A stretch of 41,392 nt of DNA, from NCBI GenBank assembly GCA_050954885.1, contig JBPBPI010000085.1, positions 1 through 41,392 on the forward strand, given 5' to 3'. The first letter of the stretch is position 1. Each line of letters begins with the position of its first letter. The notes beneath the pieces were generated by a model that saw nothing but the letters and a program-made list of their open reading frames with translations, did no database searches and was not told where the DNA came from. The DNA is from JBPBPI01 sp050954885. Its GTDB lineage: Bacteria > Pseudomonadota > Alphaproteobacteria > Caedimonadales > Caedimonadaceae. Positions 25,023-33,963 of this stretch are shown here, one piece after another. Both the position numbers and the translations under genes were made by a program.

Positions 25023-26213
25023 ATGTCGAAAGCGAAATTTGAGCGTAACAAGCCGCATTTGAATATCGGAACGATTGGTCACGTTGACCATGGTAAGACG
25101 ACATTGACGGCAGCGATCACGAAAGTGTTATCAGAGAGTGGAGGAGCTACGTTTACGGCGTATGACCAGATTGATAAGGCTCCAGAAGAGAAGGCTCGTG
25201 GTATCACGATATCGACGGCTCATGTTGAGTATGAGACAGCGAATCGTCATTATGCGCACGTTGATTGCCCAGGGCACGCGGATTATGTGAAGAACATGAT
25301 CACGGGTGCGGCGCAGATGGACGGTGGTATCTTGGTTGTGAGTGCAGCAGATGGCCCGATGCCTCAGACTCGTGAACATATATTGCTAGCGCGTCAAGTG
25401 AACGTTCCTGCGTTGGTTGTGTTCATGAACAAGGTTGACCAAGTTGACGACCCTGAGATTTTGGAATTGGTTGAGTTGGAGATCCGCGAGTTATTGAGTT
25501 CTTATAATTTCCCAGGCGATGATATACCGATCACAAAAGGATCAGCATTGTGTGCGCTTGAGGGCCGCAATGATGAGATTGGCAAGCAAGCGATTCTTGA
25601 TTTGATGACGGCAGTTGACACCTATATTCCTCAACCGGTGCGTGATATTGACAAGCCCTTTTTGATGCCGATTGAGGATGTGTTCTCGATCTCAGGCCGT
25701 GGCACAGTTGTGACGGGTCGTGTTGAGCGTGGCATCATTGAGACGGGTAAGGAAGTTGAGATTGTTGGCATCAAGGACACGGTCAAGTGTGTGGTGACAG
25801 GTGTTGAGATGTTCCGGAAGTTATTAGACCGCGGTGAGGCGGGAGATAACATTGGGGCACTTCTTCGTGGTGTTGACCGTGAGAGTGTTGAGCGTGGTCA
25901 AGTGTTGTCAGCGCCTGGAGCAATTAAGCCTTACAAGAAGTTTGAAGCGGAAGTTGTGATTTTAATGAAGGAAGAGGGTGGCCGTCACACGCCATTTTTT
26001 GCGAATTATCGACCACAGTTTTACTTCCGGACGACGGATGTGACGGGGACGGTTGAGTTGCCCGAGGGCACGGAGATGGTGATGCCGGGGGACAACTTGA
26101 AGTTGACGGTTGATTTGCAGAATCCGATTGCGATGGACGAGGGCTTGCGCTTTGCCATTCGTGAGGGTGGGCGCACGGTTGGGGCCGGTGTTGTCACCAA
26201 GATCCTCGGTTGA
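25023..26213 (+). CDS. tuf: elongation factor Tu (first copy)
   Basis: GTPase that carries aminoacyl-tRNA to the ribosome. The 396 residues have G1 GHVDHGKT (19-26), switch region RGITIST, G3 DCPGH, G4 NKVD, then domains 2 and 3 ending RTVGAGVVTKILG. Codon use is unlike all neighbours: by hand count about 18 AAG to 4 AAA for Lys and about 25 GAG to 7 GAA for Glu, with ACG dominating Thr. In contrast, rplL uses only GAA for Glu. The first 96 nt are identical to the second copy at 41297. Probably co-transcribed with the upstream tRNAs and with tRNA-Trp, secE and nusG downstream. Confidence 0.98.
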   Translation: MSKAKFERNKPHLNIGTIGHVDHGKTTLTAAITKVLSESGGATFTAYDQIDKAPEEKARGITISTAHVEYETANRHYAHVDCPGHADYVKNMITGAAQMDGGILVVSAADGPMPQTREHILLARQVNVPALVVFMNKVDQVDDPEILELVELEIRELLSSYNFPGDDIPITKGSALCALEGRNDEIGKQAILDLMTAVDTYIPQPVRDIDKPFLMPIEDVFSISGRGTVVTGRVERGIIETGKEVEIVGIKDTVKCVVTGVEMFRKLLDRGEAGDNIGALLRGVDRESVERGQVLSAPGAIKPYKKFEAEVVILMKEEGGRHTPFFANYRPQFYFRTTDVTGTVELPEGTEMVMPGDNLKLTVDLQNPIAMDEGLRFAIREGGRTVGAGVVTKILG

Positions 26214-26289
26214 TCCTTAATCATATGTGTGGAACTAAGATAAAGGCATGGTAAGTAAAAAGAACTTGCCTTTCATCTTTTTATCGTTT

Positions 26290-26366
26290 AGGAGTGTAGC
26301 TCAATTGGCTAGAGCGTCGGTCTCCAAAACCGAAGGTTGGGGGTTCGAGACCCTCCACTCCTGCCA
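26290..26366 (+). tRNA. tRNA-Trp (CCA)
   Basis: 77 nt. Acceptor AGGAGTG/CACTCCT, anticodon loop CTCCAAA on TCGGT/ACCGA, T-arm GGGGGTTCGAGACCCTC, discriminator G, CCA encoded. Its position between tuf and secE is conserved in many proteobacteria. Confidence 0.97.
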
Positions 26367-26400
26367 TTATTTAGAAAATAAAAATTTGATTGAGTAAACA

Positions 26401-26589
26401 ATGGCAAAAACAAATCCTCTAGATTTTATACGTCAAGTACGCCAAGAAGTCACAAGAATTACTTGGCCAACGCGTAAAGAAACTTTGGTTACATCAATTA
26501 TGGTAATTGTTTTATCTGTTATTGCTGCAATCTTTTTTTTGGCAGTGGATGGTATAATATCTTTTGTTATTCGTTATATTCTTGGATAG
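26401..26589 (+). CDS. secE: preprotein translocase subunit SecE
   Basis: Essential clamp of the SecYEG channel. The 62-residue product has the conserved amphipathic helix (FIRQVRQEVTRITWPTRKET) and one membrane helix (about residues 32-57), the short single-span form usual outside the Enterobacteria. ATG 26401; 12 bases before nusG. Confidence 0.96.
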   Translation: MAKTNPLDFIRQVRQEVTRITWPTRKETLVTSIMVIVLSVIAAIFFLAVDGIISFVIRYILG

Positions 26590-26601
26590 GAACTTTGCTG
26601 A

Positions 26602-27144
26602 ATGTCAGTAACGCTTAAATGGTATGTTGTCCATGTTTATTCTGGTTCTGAAAAAAAGGTTGCAGAAGCAATTCGTGAACAGGCTCAGAAAAAAGGACTT
26701 GATGATCAAATTCCCGAAGTTTTAGTTCCTGCAGAGCAGGTTATTGAAGTTAAAAAGGGCGAAAAAGTTAGTTCTGAAAGAAACTTTTTTCCAGGATATG
26801 TTTTAGTTCAAATGAATATGACAGACGAGACTTGGCATTTGATTAAAAGTACACCAAAGGTTACAAACTTTTTGGGTGGAAAAGGAACAAAACCAAGTCC
26901 TATAAGCAAAATTGAAATGCAAAGGATTACGTCTCAAGTTGAAGAACGGGTGTCAAAACCTAAACATAAAGTTTCTTTTGAAATTGGTGAACAAATACAA
27001 GTTTGTGATGGGCCTTTTACATCTTTCAACGGTTTGGTTGAAGAAATTGATGAAGAAAAGGAACGTCTTAAGGTTTCTGTTTCTATCTTTGGAAGATCAA
27101 CACCTGTAGACCTTGAATTCTCACAAGTTGAGAAAGTAAAATAG
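26602..27144 (+). CDS. nusG: transcription termination/antitermination factor NusG
   Basis: Binds RNA polymerase and couples it to Rho or the ribosome. The 180 residues have the NGN domain (WYVVHVYSGSEKKVAEAI at the start; FFPGYVLVQM near residue 64) and a C-terminal KOW domain (GEQIQVCDGPFTSFNGLVEE). Full length, ATG 26602, immediately after secE. Confidence 0.97.
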   Translation: MSVTLKWYVVHVYSGSEKKVAEAIREQAQKKGLDDQIPEVLVPAEQVIEVKKGEKVSSERNFFPGYVLVQMNMTDETWHLIKSTPKVTNFLGGKGTKPSPISKIEMQRITSQVEERVSKPKHKVSFEIGEQIQVCDGPFTSFNGLVEEIDEEKERLKVSVSIFGRSTPVDLEFSQVEKVK

Positions 27145-27157
27145 ACTTGAAAATTTC

Positions 27158-27192
27158 AAGCGGGAGGTAACGCCATTTACCGATTACCGCTT
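27158..27192 (+). promoter_or_regulatory. rplK leader hairpin, probable L1-binding autoregulatory site
   Basis: Two stacked stems: AAGCGG (27158-27163)/CCGCTT (27187-27192) and GGTAA (27166-27170)/TTACC (27177-27181). They are separated by an asymmetric internal loop, GA on one side and GATTA on the other. This matches what I recall of the L1 recognition motif in L11 mRNA and 23S rRNA. It lies 33 bases before rplK, where free L1 would repress the L11-L1 mRNA. Confidence 0.65.
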
Positions 27193-27225
27193 CCTCACAA
27201 ATTAAAAATATGAAGGATAATAAAT

Positions 27226-27657
27226 ATGGCAAAAAAGATTGAAGGTTATATTAAATTGCAGGTTGCTGCTGGTAAAGCAAACCCATCTCCCCCTATTGGT
27301 CCTGCTTTAGGCCAAAAAGGTTTGAACATCATGGAGTTTTGTAAGCAATTTAATGCCAAAACTCAAGAATTAGAAGCCGGTATGCCTATTCCTGTTGTCA
27401 TCACAGCTTATGCAGATCGCTCTTTCACTTTTGTAATGAAAACACCACCTGTTACTTATTTTCTTAAAAAAGCTGCAGGAATTACCAAGGGCACTCAAAC
27501 ACCTGGAAAAGAAACTGTTGGATCTGTTACAATAGAACAAATTAAAGATATTGCTGCAAAAAAAATGGTTGATTTAAATGCAAACACTGTTGAAGCTGCG
27601 GTTCAAATGATCATTGGTTCTACCCGCTCAATGGGTCTTAAAGTTGTGGGAGAATAG
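27226..27657 (+). CDS. rplK: 50S ribosomal protein L11
   Basis: Forms the GTPase-associated stalk base. The 143 residues show the typical N-terminus (YIKLQVAAGKANPSPPIGPALGQ in part) and the RNA-binding C-terminal domain (AKKMVDLNA, GSTRSMG). ATG 27226 with GAAGGA upstream. Three bases before rplA, so co-translated. Confidence 0.98.
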   Translation: MAKKIEGYIKLQVAAGKANPSPPIGPALGQKGLNIMEFCKQFNAKTQELEAGMPIPVVITAYADRSFTFVMKTPPVTYFLKKAAGITKGTQTPGKETVGSVTIEQIKDIAAKKMVDLNANTVEAAVQMIIGSTRSMGLKVVGE

Positions 27658-27660
27658 GTT

Positions 27661-28350
27661 ATGGCGCGAATGGGAAAAAGAATTTCAAAAGCTTATGAAA
27701 ATCTCGATAACATTGAGTTTTTAACGCTTCCAGAAGCAATTAAGACAATTAAATCACGCGCAAGTGCAAAATTTGATGAGACAATTGAAATTGCCATGAA
27801 TTTAAATGTTGATGTGCGCCGTGCAGATCAAACAGTTCGCGGCATGGTTCAATTACCTCATGGAACTGGTAAAAATTTACGGGTTGCTGTTTTTGCAAAA
27901 GATGAAAAAGCTAAAGAAGCTTTAGCAGCGGGTGCAGATTATGCAGGTTCTGATGAACTGACTAATATGATTCAAAAAGGTGAAATTAATTTTGATCGTT
28001 GTATTGCAACCCCTGATATGATGATTGTGGTTGGAAAACTTGGCAAAATTTTGGGACCTAAGGGATTGATGCCAAATCCAAAACTAGGCACTGTAACAGT
28101 CAATGTTGCTGAAGCTGTCAAAGCAGCTAAAGGTGGGCAAATAGAATACCGCGCTGAAAAAGCCGGTATTGTTCATGGCGGTGTTGGTAAAGTTAGTTTT
28201 GCTGAAGATAAGCTTCAAGATAATATTAAAATGTTTATTAATACAGTTATGAAAGCACGTCCTGCTGGTATCAAAGGAAATTATTTGAAAAAAATTTCTT
28301 TGAGTTCCACAATGGGACCTTCCATAAAAGTAGATATTAGTGAATTTTAA
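27661..28350 (+). CDS. rplA: 50S ribosomal protein L1
   Basis: L1-stalk protein and translational repressor of its own operon. The 229 residues are full length, with KFDETIEIAMNLNVD, VVGKLGKILGPKGLMPNPK (near residues 122-140) and GTVTVN. ATG 27661 lies three bases after the rplK stop. The L1 site that would control it is at 27158-27192. Confidence 0.98.
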   Translation: MARMGKRISKAYENLDNIEFLTLPEAIKTIKSRASAKFDETIEIAMNLNVDVRRADQTVRGMVQLPHGTGKNLRVAVFAKDEKAKEALAAGADYAGSDELTNMIQKGEINFDRCIATPDMMIVVGKLGKILGPKGLMPNPKLGTVTVNVAEAVKAAKGGQIEYRAEKAGIVHGGVGKVSFAEDKLQDNIKMFINTVMKARPAGIKGNYLKKISLSSTMGPSIKVDISEF

Positions 28351-28352
28351 AA

Positions 28353-28571
28353 ATGCTTGCTTCAAGAAATTGAAGCGCATGCCTTTATAGACAATATAAA
28401 GGTAATGACGGATGGTTCCGTCAATCTGTCAAAGACTGCAGGTTCCTTGATTAAAGGTTTAAAGAGAAATCGCCCGCATAGACCGAAGAAGCTCAAAATT
28501 GTCTTGATGACCATTATGCGCCACTCTTTGGGGCAGATCATTGTGAAACTCTAAACTTTTTAAAAGTTTAG
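28353..28571 (+). promoter_or_regulatory. structured rplJ leader (L10-type autoregulatory region)
   Basis: The 240-bp gap between rplA and rplJ has no gene but a dense series of hairpins: ATGC-TT-GCTTCAA/TTGAAGC-GCAT (28353-28380, GAAA loop), CCTTTATA/TATAAAGG (28382-28402), GACGGA/TCCGTC (28407-28422), an open stem CGCATA (28475-28480)/TATGCG (28515-28520), and the palindrome CTAAACTTTT/AAAAGTTTAG (28551-28571) just before the rplJ Shine-Dalgarno. In E. coli and Bacillus, L10-L12 complexes bind such leaders to repress rplJL. The role here is inferred from position and structure. Confidence 0.65.
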
Positions 28572-28590
28572 TTAACTAAAGGAGAAAATC

Positions 28591-29103
28591 GTGGATAGAA
28601 ACGAGAAAGCTCAAACGGTTGAGTCTCTCCGGTCCGCGTTGAAGAGTGCTGAGCTTGTGGTGCTAGCGCGTCAAAGTGGCTTAACGGTTGACGAATCCCT
28701 TGATTTGCGGCGTAAAGTCCGTGCAGCGAAAGCTCATTTTAAGGTGACCAAAAATACTCTTGTACGTTTGGCAATTAAAGATACTGTTTGTGAATCTTTA
28801 TCAACTCATTTAACAGGTCCAACAGCACTTGCTTTTTCTGAAGATCCTATTGCTGCAGCCAAGGTAATTGCCGAATTTGCTAAAAAAAATGAGAAATTGG
28901 AAATTGTTTGTGGCGTAATGAACGGTTCCTTTTTGGACGCAAGTAGAATCAAAGAGTTAGCAACGCTTCCATCATTAGATGAATTGCGGGGGAAAATCGT
29001 TGGGCTTTTACAAGCACCGGGTACAAAAATTGCAGGCGTGCTTCAAGCTCCTGCTGGTCAATTAGCACGTTTGTTTGCCGCCTATGCGGATAAACAAGAT
29101 TAA
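28591..29103 (+). CDS. rplJ: 50S ribosomal protein L10
   Basis: Base of the L7/L12 stalk. The 170 residues have the conserved RNA-binding half (KAHFKVTKNTLVRLAIKDT, TGPTALAFS) and the C-terminal helix (IAGVLQAPAGQLARLFAAY) that binds L7/L12 dimers. The start is GTG at 28591 with a strong AAAGGAG 6 bases before. GTG plus the leader structure fits tight translational control. Confidence 0.97.
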   Translation: MDRNEKAQTVESLRSALKSAELVVLARQSGLTVDESLDLRRKVRAAKAHFKVTKNTLVRLAIKDTVCESLSTHLTGPTALAFSEDPIAAAKVIAEFAKKNEKLEIVCGVMNGSFLDASRIKELATLPSLDELRGKIVGLLQAPGTKIAGVLQAPAGQLARLFAAYADKQD

Positions 29104-29153
29104 AAGCTAATATATAAAGAGTGATATTTAATTAATTTTAAAGGAAAAATAAC

Positions 29154-29534
29154 ATGGCTACCGAACAAAACTTAGAACAACTTATTGAACAACTATCATC
29201 ATTGACAGTGCTTCAGGCTTCTGAACTTTCAAAAGCTTTAGAAGAAAAATGGGGCGTATCTGCAGCAGCTCCTATGGCAATGGCAGCTGCACCTGGAGTC
29301 GCTGCTCCAGCCGCTGAAGAACAAACTGAATTTTCAGTAATGCTCACAGAAGTTGGTGCTCAAAAAATTAATGTTATTAAGGTAGTTCGTGAAATTACAG
29401 GACTTGGTTTAGTTGAAGCAAAGACTTTGGTTGAAGGTGCGCCTAAAGCTGTTAAAGAAAGCGTCAGCAAGGACGAAGGAACGAAAATTAAAGCAAAGCT
29501 TGAAGAAGCTGGTGCTAAAGTCGAACTTAAGTAA
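29154..29534 (+). CDS. rplL: 50S ribosomal protein L7/L12
   Basis: Stalk protein that recruits translation factors, present as several dimers on L10. The 126 residues comprise an N-terminal dimerisation domain, an Ala-rich hinge (residues about 37-56) and the C-terminal factor-binding domain (KINVIKVVREITGLGLVEAK, VEGAPKAVKE). AAAGGA precedes ATG 29154. All glutamates are GAA, typical of this genome. Confidence 0.98.
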   Translation: MATEQNLEQLIEQLSSLTVLQASELSKALEEKWGVSAAAPMAMAAAPGVAAPAAEEQTEFSVMLTEVGAQKINVIKVVREITGLGLVEAKTLVEGAPKAVKESVSKDEGTKIKAKLEEAGAKVELK

Positions 29535-29551
29535 TTTCTGGTTGTTCTAAA

Positions 29552-29590
29552 AGAAGAAGAAGTTCAACAAAGTGTTGACTTTCTTCTTCT
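29552..29590 (+). promoter_or_regulatory. long rplL-rpoB intergenic hairpin
   Basis: An 18-nt arm (29552-29569) pairs with 29573-29590 with 16 of 18 matches around a 3-nt loop, and no U run follows. E. coli has an attenuator and RNase III site at this point, so RNA processing or partial attenuation is likely. The remaining 147 bases before rpoB are AT-rich with no gene. Confidence 0.55.
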
Positions 29591-29737
29591 ATATTCGTAT
29601 TTACAATACCAGTATTCTTGCGTAGTGATAACACTTGCAGAATTTAAAATTTAAAAAATAACATATTTTAGTAGTATTTATTTTAAATATTTTTTTTAAC
29701 ATTCTGATATTTACAAAATTTTTGAGGAACGTCATCA

Positions 29738-32700
29738 ATGGCATTTTCTTTACCCGGTCGTAAACGCATTCGTAAAAGCTTTGAACGTCTTAGTGGCGTG
29801 GCTCCTATGCCAAATTTAATTGAACTTCAAAAAAGTTCGTATGAAGCTTTTCTTCAAAGAAATGTGTCTTTTGATAAACGGGAAATGAAAGGCCTTCAGG
29901 CAGCTTTAAAATCATTTTTCCCCATTAAAGATTTTGCTGAACGTTCACAACTTGAATTTTTTCGCTATGATTTTGATTTGCCTAAATATGATGTTGAAGA
30001 ATGTCGCCAAAGAGGCACAACTTATGCAGCTCCCTTAAAGGTAACCTTTCGCCTAGTTGTTTGGGATATTGATGAAGATACGGGCTCACGATCAATTCGT
30101 GATATTAAAGAACAAGAAGTCTATTTAGGTGATATGCCTTTAATGACTGAAAACGGTACATTCATTATCAACGGTATTGAAAGAGTCATTGTCTCTCAAA
30201 TGCACCGTTCACCTGGTGTATTTTTTGATCATGATCGTGGCAAAAATCATAGCTCTGGCAAATTATTATTCTCAGCACGTGTCATTCCCTATCGTGGTTC
30301 TTGGCTTGATTTTGAATTCGATGCTAAAGACTTACTTTATGTACGTATTGATAGACGGCGCAAGCTTCCTGCGACCACTTTTATGATGAGTCTCAGCGAT
30401 GATATGAGGCCAAAACATACTCAACAAGAGGACTCTCAAGGTAATGTCGAACGTGGCATGACGCGCGAGCAATTATTACAAGAATTTTATGATCAAATCA
30501 TTTTTACAAAAACAAAAGAAGGTTGGAAAATACCCTTCCAAGTGGCTCGTTGGAAAAGTGGAAAAATTCTTCGTGATTTGATTGATGCTAAAGATGGAAA
30601 AGTCTTGCTTGAAGCTGGCGAGAAAATGACGCCTCGTCTTGCTAAGAAATTTAAAGAAGAAGGTTTAGAAGAAATATGCGTGCCTAATGAAGATCTTTTG
30701 GGTAGATTTTCAGCGGGAGATTTAATCAACGAATCAACAGGAGAAATCTATGTTGAGGCAGGAGATGAAATTACAGAAGCAATTCTTAAAAATTTGGATG
30801 ATGTAGGTTTTGATGTCATTCCTACTCTTGCCATTGATCATATTCATGTAGGACCCTATTTGCGTAATACCCTTGCAGCAGATCGAAATTATTCTCGTGA
30901 AGAAGCATTGTTGGACATCTACCGTATAACACGCCCAGGTGAACCACCAACAATTGAAAGTGCTGAATCCTTATTCTACAGCTTATTTTTTGATCCAGAA
31001 CGTTATGATCTTTCAGCAGTTGGCCGTGTTAAAATGAATGCACGTCTAAATCAAGAGGTTTCAGATGACATTGGGACTTTACGTAAACAAGATGTTATTG
31101 AAATTGTAAAAATTCTATTAGAGTTAAAAGATGGTCGAAATGAAATTGACGACATTGACAATCTTGGTAATAGACGTGTTCGCGCTGTTGGTGAACTTTT
31201 AGAAAATCAATATCGCATGGGACTGTCACGCATGGAACGTGCCATTCGTGAAAGAATGAGTTCAGTTGAAATTGACACAGTCATGCCCCATGATTTGATT
31301 AATTCAAAACCTGTGACAGCAGCTGTCAAAGAATTCTTTGCCTCTTCGCAATTGTCTCAGTTTATGGACCAAGTTAATCCCTTGGCGCAAGTGACACACA
31401 TTCGTCGTTTGTCTGCTTTGGGACCAGGCGGTCTAACACGTGATCGTGCAAGCTTTGAAGTTCGAGATGTTCATCCAACACACTATGGCCGAATTTGTCC
31501 CATTGAAACACCTGAAGGTCCAAATATCGGACTTATCAATTCTTTGGCTACCTATGCTCGTGTTAACAAATATGGCTTTATTGAAAGCCCTTATCGTCGC
31601 GTTATTGATGCTAAAGTAACAAATGAAATTGTTTATTTATCTGCAATGGAAGAGGGTCGGTATGCGATTGCTCAGGCTGGTGCAAGTATGGATGAAAACG
31701 GTATCCTATGCGAAGATTTCGTAAGTTGTCGCAAAGCCAATGAATTTACGATTGCACCACCTCAAGATATTGACTTTATTGATGTGTCACCAAAACAATT
31801 GGTTTCAGTTGCGGCTTCTCTTATTCCATTTTTAGAAAATGACGATGCGAACCGAGCACTGATGGGATCAAACATGCAACGTCAGGCTGTACCATTGTTG
31901 AAAGCAGAAGCACCACTGGTGGGAACAGGGATGGAAAATTCTGTTGCGCGCGATTCTGGTGTTACGCTTATTGCAAAACGTGACGGTATTGTTGATCAAG
32001 TTGATGCAACGCGCATTGTTATTCGTGTTTCTGAAGATTTTGCAAAGTCAGGTTCAGTTGTTGATATCTATAATCTTCAAAAATTTCAACGTTCAAACCA
32101 CAGCACATGTATAACTCAAAAACCTTTAGTATTTTCAGGAGAAACAATTAAAGCTGGTGACATTATTGCAGATGGTCCCGCGACCGATTGTGGCGAGTTG
32201 GCATTAGGACGAAATGTTCTTGTTGGATTTATGTCTTGGAATGGTTACAACTTTGAGGACTCAATTATTTTATCTGAACGTTTAGTGCGTGAAGATGTTT
32301 TTACCTCAATTCATATTGAAGAGTTTGAAATTGATGCACGTGATACCAAATTGGGCCAAGAAGATATTACACGTGACATTCCAAATGTAAGTGATGAAGC
32401 AACACGTCATTTGGACGAGGCTGGTATTGCACGTATTGGTGCCGAAGTGGAGGCTGGTGATATTTTAGTTGGTAAAGTAACACCTAAGGGTGAAACACCG
32501 ATGACACCGGAAGAAAAACTTCTTAGAGCCATTTTTGGTGAAAAAGCTTCTGACGTTCGAGATACTTCTTTGCGTGTTCCCCCTGGAATTACAGGAACTG
32601 TTGTTGAAGTTCGTGTATTTTCTCGTCGCGGTGTTGATAAAGATGAGCGCGCTCTTGCAATTGAGCGAGCAGAAGTTAATAAACTTGCACAAGATCGTGA

Positions 32701-33940
32701 TGCAGAAAAAACAATTTTAGAAAGCGCTTTTTATTCAAGGCTTGAAAAGTTATTGATGGGTCATAAGATTGTCAGTTTACCAAAGGGTGTAAAATCTGAT
32801 CATTTCGGCATTGGTGATATTGTAAACAATCAATTTCTTGCGTCTATTACTCAAGGTCAATGGCGACAAGTTACAATTGATCATGAAGAAATCATGAGTG
32901 AAATTGAGAATTTGAAAAAGCAACATAATGAAGCTGTTTCAAATGTTCAAAAAAGATTTGAAGATAAAGCTGAAAAAGTACGTCGCGGTGATGAACTACC
33001 AACAGGTGTCTTAAAAACCGTTAAGGTTTTTGTGGCATCTAAGCGTAAAATTCAGCCAGGCGATAAAATGGCTGGAAGACATGGTAACAAAGGTGTGGTT
33101 TCATGTATTGTTCCGGAAGAAGACATGCCGCATATGGAAGATGGTACACCTCTTGATATTATCTTGAATCCTCTTGGCTTGCCGTCCCGTATGAATGTAG
33201 GGCAAATTTTAGAGACTCATTTGGGTTGGGCATCTGCTGGTTTGGGCAAACAAATTTCGATTATGTTGGCAGAGATGTCAAAAAATTTGAAAACTCCAGA
33301 GGATATGCGTCAATATCTTTTGAGTATTTATCCGCGTCAAGAAGATACTAAAAATATTACCAGTATGAACGATGAAACTCTTGTCGAAACAGCTGTTTCT
33401 ATGATGAAAGGTGTGCCTATGGCAACGCCTGTGTTTGACGGTGCCCATGAAGATGACATTGTCAAAGAGTTAGAAAAAGGCAAGCTTGGTACATCAGGTC
33501 AAGTCAAACTTATAGATGGTCGATCGGGAGCGTATTTTAAGAGGTCTGTGACTGTTGGATACATTTATATGCTTAAATTATCACATATGGTAGATGATAA
33601 GATTCATGCACGTTCTGTAGGACCATATAGTCTTGTGACACAGCAGCCTTTAGGTGGTAAAGCTCAGTTTGGTGGTCAAAGATTTGGAGAAATGGAAGTA
33701 TGGGCACTTGAAGCATACGGAGCGGCCTATACGTTGCAAGAAATCTTGACGGTTAAATCTGATGATGTATCAGGACGTACTAAAGTTTATGAATCTATTG
33801 TTCGAGGCGATGACGCTTTTGAATCAGGTATCCCAGAATCTTTTAATGTTCTTGTCAAAGAAATGAAATCTCTTGGACTGAATGTTGAAATGGGTGAATC
33901 CAACAACGAAACAAAATTATTAAATAATTTGGAAGCTTAA
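29738..33940 (+). CDS. rpoB: DNA-directed RNA polymerase subunit beta
   Basis: The 1400-residue beta subunit has all usual regions: protrusion and lobe domains, the rifampicin-pocket region near residues 539-562, GRICPIETPEGPNIGLI, and the C-terminal GGKAQFGGQRFGEMEVWALEAYGA in part. Length is typical of alphaproteobacteria. In the rifampicin region the residues equal to E. coli N518, S522, E523 and K527 are V, A, Q and I. ATG 29738 follows GAGGAACG. rpoC follows after 23 bases. Confidence 0.98.
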   Translation: MAFSLPGRKRIRKSFERLSGVAPMPNLIELQKSSYEAFLQRNVSFDKREMKGLQAALKSFFPIKDFAERSQLEFFRYDFDLPKYDVEECRQRGTTYAAPLKVTFRLVVWDIDEDTGSRSIRDIKEQEVYLGDMPLMTENGTFIINGIERVIVSQMHRSPGVFFDHDRGKNHSSGKLLFSARVIPYRGSWLDFEFDAKDLLYVRIDRRRKLPATTFMMSLSDDMRPKHTQQEDSQGNVERGMTREQLLQEFYDQIIFTKTKEGWKIPFQVARWKSGKILRDLIDAKDGKVLLEAGEKMTPRLAKKFKEEGLEEICVPNEDLLGRFSAGDLINESTGEIYVEAGDEITEAILKNLDDVGFDVIPTLAIDHIHVGPYLRNTLAADRNYSREEALLDIYRITRPGEPPTIESAESLFYSLFFDPERYDLSAVGRVKMNARLNQEVSDDIGTLRKQDVIEIVKILLELKDGRNEIDDIDNLGNRRVRAVGELLENQYRMGLSRMERAIRERMSSVEIDTVMPHDLINSKPVTAAVKEFFASSQLSQFMDQVNPLAQVTHIRRLSALGPGGLTRDRASFEVRDVHPTHYGRICPIETPEGPNIGLINSLATYARVNKYGFIESPYRRVIDAKVTNEIVYLSAMEEGRYAIAQAGASMDENGILCEDFVSCRKANEFTIAPPQDIDFIDVSPKQLVSVAASLIPFLENDDANRALMGSNMQRQAVPLLKAEAPLVGTGMENSVARDSGVTLIAKRDGIVDQVDATRIVIRVSEDFAKSGSVVDIYNLQKFQRSNHSTCITQKPLVFSGETIKAGDIIADGPATDCGELALGRNVLVGFMSWNGYNFEDSIILSERLVREDVFTSIHIEEFEIDARDTKLGQEDITRDIPNVSDEATRHLDEAGIARIGAEVEAGDILVGKVTPKGETPMTPEEKLLRAIFGEKASDVRDTSLRVPPGITGTVVEVRVFSRRGVDKDERALAIERAEVNKLAQDRDAEKTILESAFYSRLEKLLMGHKIVSLPKGVKSDHFGIGDIVNNQFLASITQGQWRQVTIDHEEIMSEIENLKKQHNEAVSNVQKRFEDKAEKVRRGDELPTGVLKTVKVFVASKRKIQPGDKMAGRHGNKGVVSCIVPEEDMPHMEDGTPLDIILNPLGLPSRMNVGQILETHLGWASAGLGKQISIMLAEMSKNLKTPEDMRQYLLSIYPRQEDTKNITSMNDETLVETAVSMMKGVPMATPVFDGAHEDDIVKELEKGKLGTSGQVKLIDGRSGAYFKRSVTVGYIYMLKLSHMVDDKIHARSVGPYSLVTQQPLGGKAQFGGQRFGEMEVWALEAYGAAYTLQEILTVKSDDVSGRTKVYESIVRGDDAFESGIPESFNVLVKEMKSLGLNVEMGESNNETKLLNNLEA

Positions 33941-33963
33941 CAGTTTTCTCTCAGGAGTTTGAA

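Noticed and set aside
26214..26289. Terminator between tuf and tRNA-Trp
   Set aside because: AAGGCA/TGCCTT can pair, but only with a large bulged loop and an interrupted T run; the conserved tuf-tRNA-Trp-secE order suggests read-through.
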